The notes under the pieces: generated by a model
Database searches by the model: none
What the model saw: the letters and a program-made list of their open reading frames with translations, nothing else
What the model was told of the DNA's origin: nothing
Position numbers and translations under genes: made by a program
Part shown: positions 15,968 to 19,476 of the stretch, one piece after another
How positions within the stretch are numbered: position 1 is the first letter of the stretch
How the letters are laid out: the number at the start of each line of letters is the position of its first letter
NCBI GenBank assembly: GCA_021829055.1
Contig: JAJZCS010000007.1
Location: forward strand, 1 to 19,476
Length of the DNA: 19,476 nt
Direction of reading: 5' to 3'
From: Pseudomonadota bacterium
GTDB taxonomy: Bacteria > Pseudomonadota > Alphaproteobacteria > Acetobacterales > Acetobacteraceae

Positions 15968-16919
15968 AATCGCTGTCGTTGGCGCGGGCGCTTGGGGAAC
16001 AGCGCTTGCGGCGGTGATCGCCGGGCAGGGCCGGAACGTGGTTCTTGTCGCCCGAGATGAGGCTCGGGCTCTGGAGATCAGTACTAGCCGACGTAGCCCG
16101 CACTTGCCCGGCATCCTGCTGCCCAAAAATCTCCACATTACCGGGGTGGTTCCGGTAGCGGACATCACACTCCTGTGCAGCCCGATGCAGTTTCTACGTG
16201 CAACAATCAGCCGACTGCCTGGGCACGGCACGAAGCTTGTCATGTGCTGCAAAGGGGTCGAGCGAGACACTCTTCGTCTTTCACCAGAAATTGCTGACGA
16301 GTTGGTTCCGGATCGACCTTGCGCTGTGTTGACCGGTCCAAATTTTGCTCACGAGATAGCGGCCAATCTACCGGCAGCGGCCGTGCTTGCTGCGAGGGAC
16401 CCTGCCTTCCGAAGTTATCTAATCGAACAATTAGCGACACCGCGCTGGCGTCTATATGGCAGCACCGATCCGGTTGGCGCCGCACTTGGCGGAGCTGCAA
16501 AAAACGTCATTGCGATTGCCGCCGGTGCCGTTATCGGGTTTGGCCTTGGTGAAAATGCACGTGCTGCTCTAATTACTCGCGGGCTTGCTGAAATCGCACG
16601 CTTGGCCGATGCTCTCGGTGGCTCGGCTGAGACAGTCGTGGGACTTGCTGGTCTTGGAGATCTCATTTTGACCGCGACCGGAAGCGCAAGCAGGAATTAC
16701 CGCGCGGGGTTGGCTCTTGGCCGTGGCGAGGCAATTGCCACCGAGGCGGATGGTGCGGTGATCGAGGGAGTGTCTACCGCGCCGGCTCTGCGCGCTCGAG
16801 CTGCGCAGCTCGGTTGTGAGATGCCGGTCACCGAGGCCGTCGCCGATCTGCTCGCGAAGGAAATCACCATTCCCGAGGCGATGGCTAGACTGCTCAGCCG
16901 TGCCGTACGCGATGAATAG
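15951..16919 (+). CDS. gpsA: Glycerol-3-phosphate dehydrogenase [NAD(P)+]
   Basis: Reduces dihydroxyacetone phosphate to sn-glycerol 3-phosphate for phospholipid synthesis; cytoplasmic. In the 322-residue product: the dinucleotide-binding VVGAGAWGTALA (9-20), MCCKGVERDT with a conserved Lys (K101), LTGPNFAHEIA (127-137), the catalytic Lys of GAAKNVIAIAAG (K184), GENARAALITRGLAEI (200-215) and AGLGDLILTATG (233-244), all typical of GpsA. The ATG at 15951 has GAGG at 15940-15943 and is preferred over a TTG six bases earlier. It overlaps the 3' end of rlmJ, which argues for coupled expression. Confidence 0.96.
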   Translation: MNSLSEIAVVGAGAWGTALAAVIAGQGRNVVLVARDEARALEISTSRRSPHLPGILLPKNLHITGVVPVADITLLCSPMQFLRATISRLPGHGTKLVMCCKGVERDTLRLSPEIADELVPDRPCAVLTGPNFAHEIAANLPAAAVLAARDPAFRSYLIEQLATPRWRLYGSTDPVGAALGGAAKNVIAIAAGAVIGFGLGENARAALITRGLAEIARLADALGGSAETVVGLAGLGDLILTATGSASRNYRAGLALGRGEAIATEADGAVIEGVSTAPALRARAAQLGCEMPVTEAVADLLAKEITIPEAMARLLSRAVRDE

Positions 16920-16992
16920 GGTGATTGCAGGAATCTGGTGAGGAGTGGATGCGCGTGTTAGGGGTCGGACGAATGAAATTGGAGAATGCCTC

Positions 16993-18102
16993 ATGGATGT
17001 TGGTGCCGCGATAGCTTGGAAGGCCGCAACGCCGCTCGAACTTGGTACCGTAAAGCTTGAAGGGCCTAAGTTCGGGGAAGTCCTTGTTGAGATAAAGGCG
17101 ACCGGCATCTGCCATACAGATGATTACACGCTTTCGGGTGCTGATCCCGAGGGGCGATTTCCAGCGATTCTCGGCCACGAGGGCGCTGGCGTCGTTGTCG
17201 AGGTTGGGTCTGGCGTCACGACTCTGAAAGCTGGCGATCACGTAATTCCGCTTTACACACCTGAATGTCGTCAATGCAAATCCTGTCTGTCGCGCAAGAC
17301 TAACCTCTGCACTGCGATCCGTGAGACGCAAGGTAAAGGTGTCATGCCTGATGGTACGAGCCGCTTTTCCTGCGATGGCACGCCCGTGATGCATTATATG
17401 GGGTGCTCGACGTTCGCGAATTTCACTGTTCTACCCGAAATCGCCTTGGCAAAAGTTCGTGAAGATGCGCCGTTCGAAAAAATTTGTTACATCGGCTGTG
17501 GAGTGACTACCGGTATTGGCGCTGTGATTAACACAGCCAAAGTGCAGCCTGGCGACAAGGTTGTCGCCTTTGGCTTGGGTGGTATTGGCCTAAATGTTAT
17601 CCAGGGAGCACGGATGGCGGGCGCAGATATGATCGTTGGTGTTGACCGTAATAACGGCCGAAAGGAAATAGCGGAAAAGTTCGGTGCGACGCACTTTATC
17701 AACCCGGAGGAAATTGGCGAAGACCTTGTTCCGTATTTGATTAATCTCACCGATGGTGGAGCTGATTATTCCTTTGAGTGTATCGGCAATGTCGATGTCA
17801 TGCGAAAAGCTCTGGAGTGCTGTCATCGCGGCTGGGGCACTTCCATAATTATCGGTGTAGCTGGTGCGGGCAAGGAAATCTCTACCCGTCCATTCCAGCT
17901 CGTGACAGGGCGCAACTGGCGAGGCACTGCATTCGGCGGCGCCCGCGGTCGCACCGACGTTCCAAAAATCGTCGACTGGTACATGAATGGAAAGATCAAT
18001 ATTGATGATCTCATTACGCATGTCCTGCCTTTTAACAGGATCAACGAGGGCTTTGATCTCATGCGTCGTGGAGAGAGTATCCGAAGCGTTGTAGTTTACT
18101 AG
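16993..18102 (+). CDS. adhC: S-(hydroxymethyl)glutathione dehydrogenase / class III alcohol dehydrogenase
   Basis: NAD-dependent oxidation of S-hydroxymethylglutathione, the glutathione adduct of formaldehyde, to S-formylglutathione; also reduces S-nitrosoglutathione in known relatives. The 369-residue length is exactly usual. Seen: catalytic zinc ligands Cys40 (TGICHTDDYTLSG), His62 (GHEGAG) and Cys169 (YIGCGVTTG); structural zinc cysteines 92, 95, 98 and 106; the class III hallmark AIRETQGKGVMPDGTSRF with Arg110; the NAD motif GLGGIGLN (194-201); and GTAFGGARGRTDVP. GGAG at 16981-16984 sits 8 nt before the ATG at 16993; an upstream in-frame start lacks similarity. It follows gpsA after 73 bp. 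The usual partner fghA is not downstream; an IS3 element is. Confidence 0.95.
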   Translation: MDVGAAIAWKAATPLELGTVKLEGPKFGEVLVEIKATGICHTDDYTLSGADPEGRFPAILGHEGAGVVVEVGSGVTTLKAGDHVIPLYTPECRQCKSCLSRKTNLCTAIRETQGKGVMPDGTSRFSCDGTPVMHYMGCSTFANFTVLPEIALAKVREDAPFEKICYIGCGVTTGIGAVINTAKVQPGDKVVAFGLGGIGLNVIQGARMAGADMIVGVDRNNGRKEIAEKFGATHFINPEEIGEDLVPYLINLTDGGADYSFECIGNVDVMRKALECCHRGWGTSIIIGVAGAGKEISTRPFQLVTGRNWRGTAFGGARGRTDVPKIVDWYMNGKINIDDLITHVLPFNRINEGFDLMRRGESIRSVVVY

Positions 18103-18210
18103 CACTACAGTTGGGTTTTTTGGTGAGTTCTGAATCTGAGGTGGCCCCGATTGGTTGGACAGGTTCTGGACCGACTTAAGAGAGCGCCGTGCCGGTTAAG
18201 TTCTTCATGG

Positions 18211-19160
18211 TTAAGCCGCCAGACGGCTTACGGCCTTTTCTATCACTTCTCCTTCAAAAACTGAATTCTTTTCTGGCTGTGGTTGGCCCTGTGGGGATGT
18301 GTGCAACGCTCTTGCGTTGTGCACATATCCATGGGGCAGTGTTGCGTCGTGAATTTCGGCGGGGGTCCGATATCCAGGCGCTTGGTGTTTGCGCTGGTTG
18401 TTGTAAAATCGCCTCCATGAACCAATCCCAACCCGGGCTTCGACAACGGAGGCATAAGCCTTGGTGAATACCTCCTCATATTTCAGACTACGCCAAAGTC
18501 GTTCGATAAATATGTTGTCCAGGCAACGACCTTTGCCATCCATGCTGACCTGAATACCGCGAGCCTTAAGCTGGTCGGTGAAGGCAGCCGCGGTGCCTGG
18601 TCGGTGTTGAAGATCTGCGGTTTGCCGTAGCGGTCCATCGCCTCTTGCAAGGCTTCGACACAAAAATCGGTCTCCATCGTGATCGATAACCGCCAGGCCA
18701 ATACGCGCCGGCTAAACCAATCCATGAGAGCAACCAGATAAACAAACCCTTTCGACATCGGAATATAGCTGATGTCCGCACACCACCCTTGATTGGCGTG
18801 GTCGATTGTCAGACCTTTGAGCAAATACGGGTATATGGTGTGCTCTGGATGTTTGCGGCTGGTGTTCGGCTTCTGATAGATCGCCTCAATCCCCATCAGA
18901 CGCCTCAGGCGCCGCACGCGCTTGCGGTTCACCACATAGCCCTCGCCGCGCAGTTCAGCCACCATCTTGCGCGCGCCGTAAAACGGCCCTTTGGTGTAGA
19001 TCCCGTCGATCCGCCGCATCAGTGACAGGGTCTTGTCCCCAATCGGTTTCGCCCGGTAATAGACCGTCGAACGCGGGACCTTCAGCAACGCGCACTGCGC
19101 CACCACAGAAAAATTAGGATGGGTCCGGCTCACCATCGCCCGCCGCTCGGCCCGGCTCAT
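18211..19160 (-). pseudogene. IS3-family orfB (DDE transposase), frameshifted
   Basis: The first frame (19160 to about 18600) carries MSRAERRAMVSR, the HTH_21-like segment YGARKMVAELRGEGYVVNRKRVRRLRRLMG and the integrase core WCADISYIP (first Asp) up to FNTDQ (second Asp). The continuation AAFTDQLKARGIQVSMDGKGRCLDNIFIERLWRSLKYEEVF (catalytic Glu) and YNNQRKHQ lies in another frame down to 18211. At about 18590-18600 the expected GSQFTS-like stretch after NTDQ is missing, consistent with a small deletion (about 13 nt, inferred from the family pattern) that shifts the frame. Its ATG overlaps the orfA stop as ATGA. Confidence 0.88.
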
Positions 19161-19447
19161 CGACCAGACCTTTCGCGAACAAAATCACGCTCCATAATGA
19201 GCTTCCCAACTTTCTCATGCAGGGCCGATACTTGAACCTTGTCCGCCGCATCGCTCCGAGCCGCAGTCTTCTCACCGTCAAACAGCCCTCTCACACCGTC
19301 CTGCACCACCTTCTTCCAGGCATGGATCTGGCTCGCATGCACACCATACTTGCTCGAAAGCTCCGCAATCGTCCCTTCCTCACGGATCGCCGCCATCGCT
19401 ACCTTCGCCTTGAAGTCCGCGCCGTGTCTCTTTCGGATATTCGTCAT
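19157..19447 (-). CDS. IS3-family orfA (transposase N-terminal HTH protein)
   Basis: A 96-residue protein with an HTH_Tnp_1-like domain: the DFKAKVAMAAIREEGTIAEL start and SSKYGVHASQIHAWKK recognition helix, then a Leu-rich tail (LHEKVGKLIMERDFVRE) that resembles the zipper region of IS3 OrfA proteins. In this family OrfA binds the element ends and, in fusion with OrfB, makes the transposase. The ATGA overlap with orfB would allow coupled translation. Start ATG at 19447, close to the presumed right end of the element. Confidence 0.9.
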   Translation of the reverse strand: MTNIRKRHGADFKAKVAMAAIREEGTIAELSSKYGVHASQIHAWKKVVQDGVRGLFDGEKTAARSDAADKVQVSALHEKVGKLIMERDFVRERSGR

Positions 19448-19476
19448 CTCTACCCCGGATATCTCACAGAGGCCCA

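Larger units (their letters stand above)
18142..19476 (-). mobile_element. IS3-family insertion sequence, orfB frameshifted
   Basis: An IS3-type element with orfA and orfB on the minus strand, inserted about 40 bp after adhC. The left side begins near TGGCCCC (18142) and the right side reads TGGGCCTC inward from the last base of the window; these may be the imperfect terminal repeats, but they match at few positions and the right end could lie just beyond the window. No target duplication could be checked. The disrupted orfB suggests that this copy cannot transpose on its own. Confidence 0.75.

Noticed and set aside
18080..18121. Intrinsic terminator after adhC (GTAGT/ACTAC stem then a T-run)
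   Set aside because: The stem is only 5 bp, includes the stop codon region, and is separated from the T-run by about 7 bases.
1..19476. CRISPR array or tRNA gene
   Set aside because: No regularly spaced repeats and no T-loop or anticodon-arm pattern were seen by eye.

Overview
The window looks like chromosomal DNA of an alphaproteobacterium, most likely Acetobacteraceae (acetic-acid or acidophilic group). The basis is the style of the housekeeping proteins (RsmB-type methylase, RlmJ, GpsA, glutathione-dependent formaldehyde dehydrogenase) and a fairly GC-rich base composition. This is judged from protein resemblance only; no database search was possible.

Layout: (1) 1-1522, plus strand: the 3' part of an RsmB/NOL1-type RNA cytosine-C5 methyltransferase, overlapped by an ATGA junction with a GNAT acetyltransferase. 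(2) 1523-3046: about 1.5 kb with no convincing gene, holding a few short palindromes, one of them just upstream of xsc. (3) 3047-4798, plus: a TPP enzyme closely resembling sulfoacetaldehyde acetyltransferase (Xsc), standing alone. (4) 4900-8468, minus: rfbB-rfbA-rfbC-rfbD, the complete four-step route from glucose-1-phosphate to dTDP-L-rhamnose. (5) 8918-12923, minus: an amidase-signature hydrolase, a TylF/MycF-like SAM methyltransferase and an ABC1/UbiB-family kinase-like protein; the last two are only 13 nt apart. (6) 12924-15133: a mobile-element patch containing a strong 17-bp hairpin, a broken IS200/IS605-type tnpB that has lost its central RuvC segments, and an apparently intact IS1595-family transposase. 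(7) 15134-18102, plus: rlmJ and gpsA (17-bp overlap), then the class III alcohol dehydrogenase adhC. (8) 18142-19476, minus: an IS3-family element whose orfB is frameshifted.

How the genes fit together: the rfb genes make the activated sugar dTDP-L-rhamnose for surface polysaccharide or a glycosylated product. The nearby TylF-like methyltransferase could O-methylate such a sugar, but no glycosyltransferase, polymerase or transporter lies in the window, so this link is inferred. Xsc would release sulfite and acetyl phosphate from sulfoacetaldehyde; neither pta nor a sulfite exporter is beside it. AdhC oxidises S-hydroxymethylglutathione in formaldehyde detoxification and lacks an adjacent S-formylglutathione hydrolase gene. 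I did not find a clear new defence or RNA-guided system. The closest thing is the decayed TnpB locus with its hairpin, which looks inactive as a nuclease.
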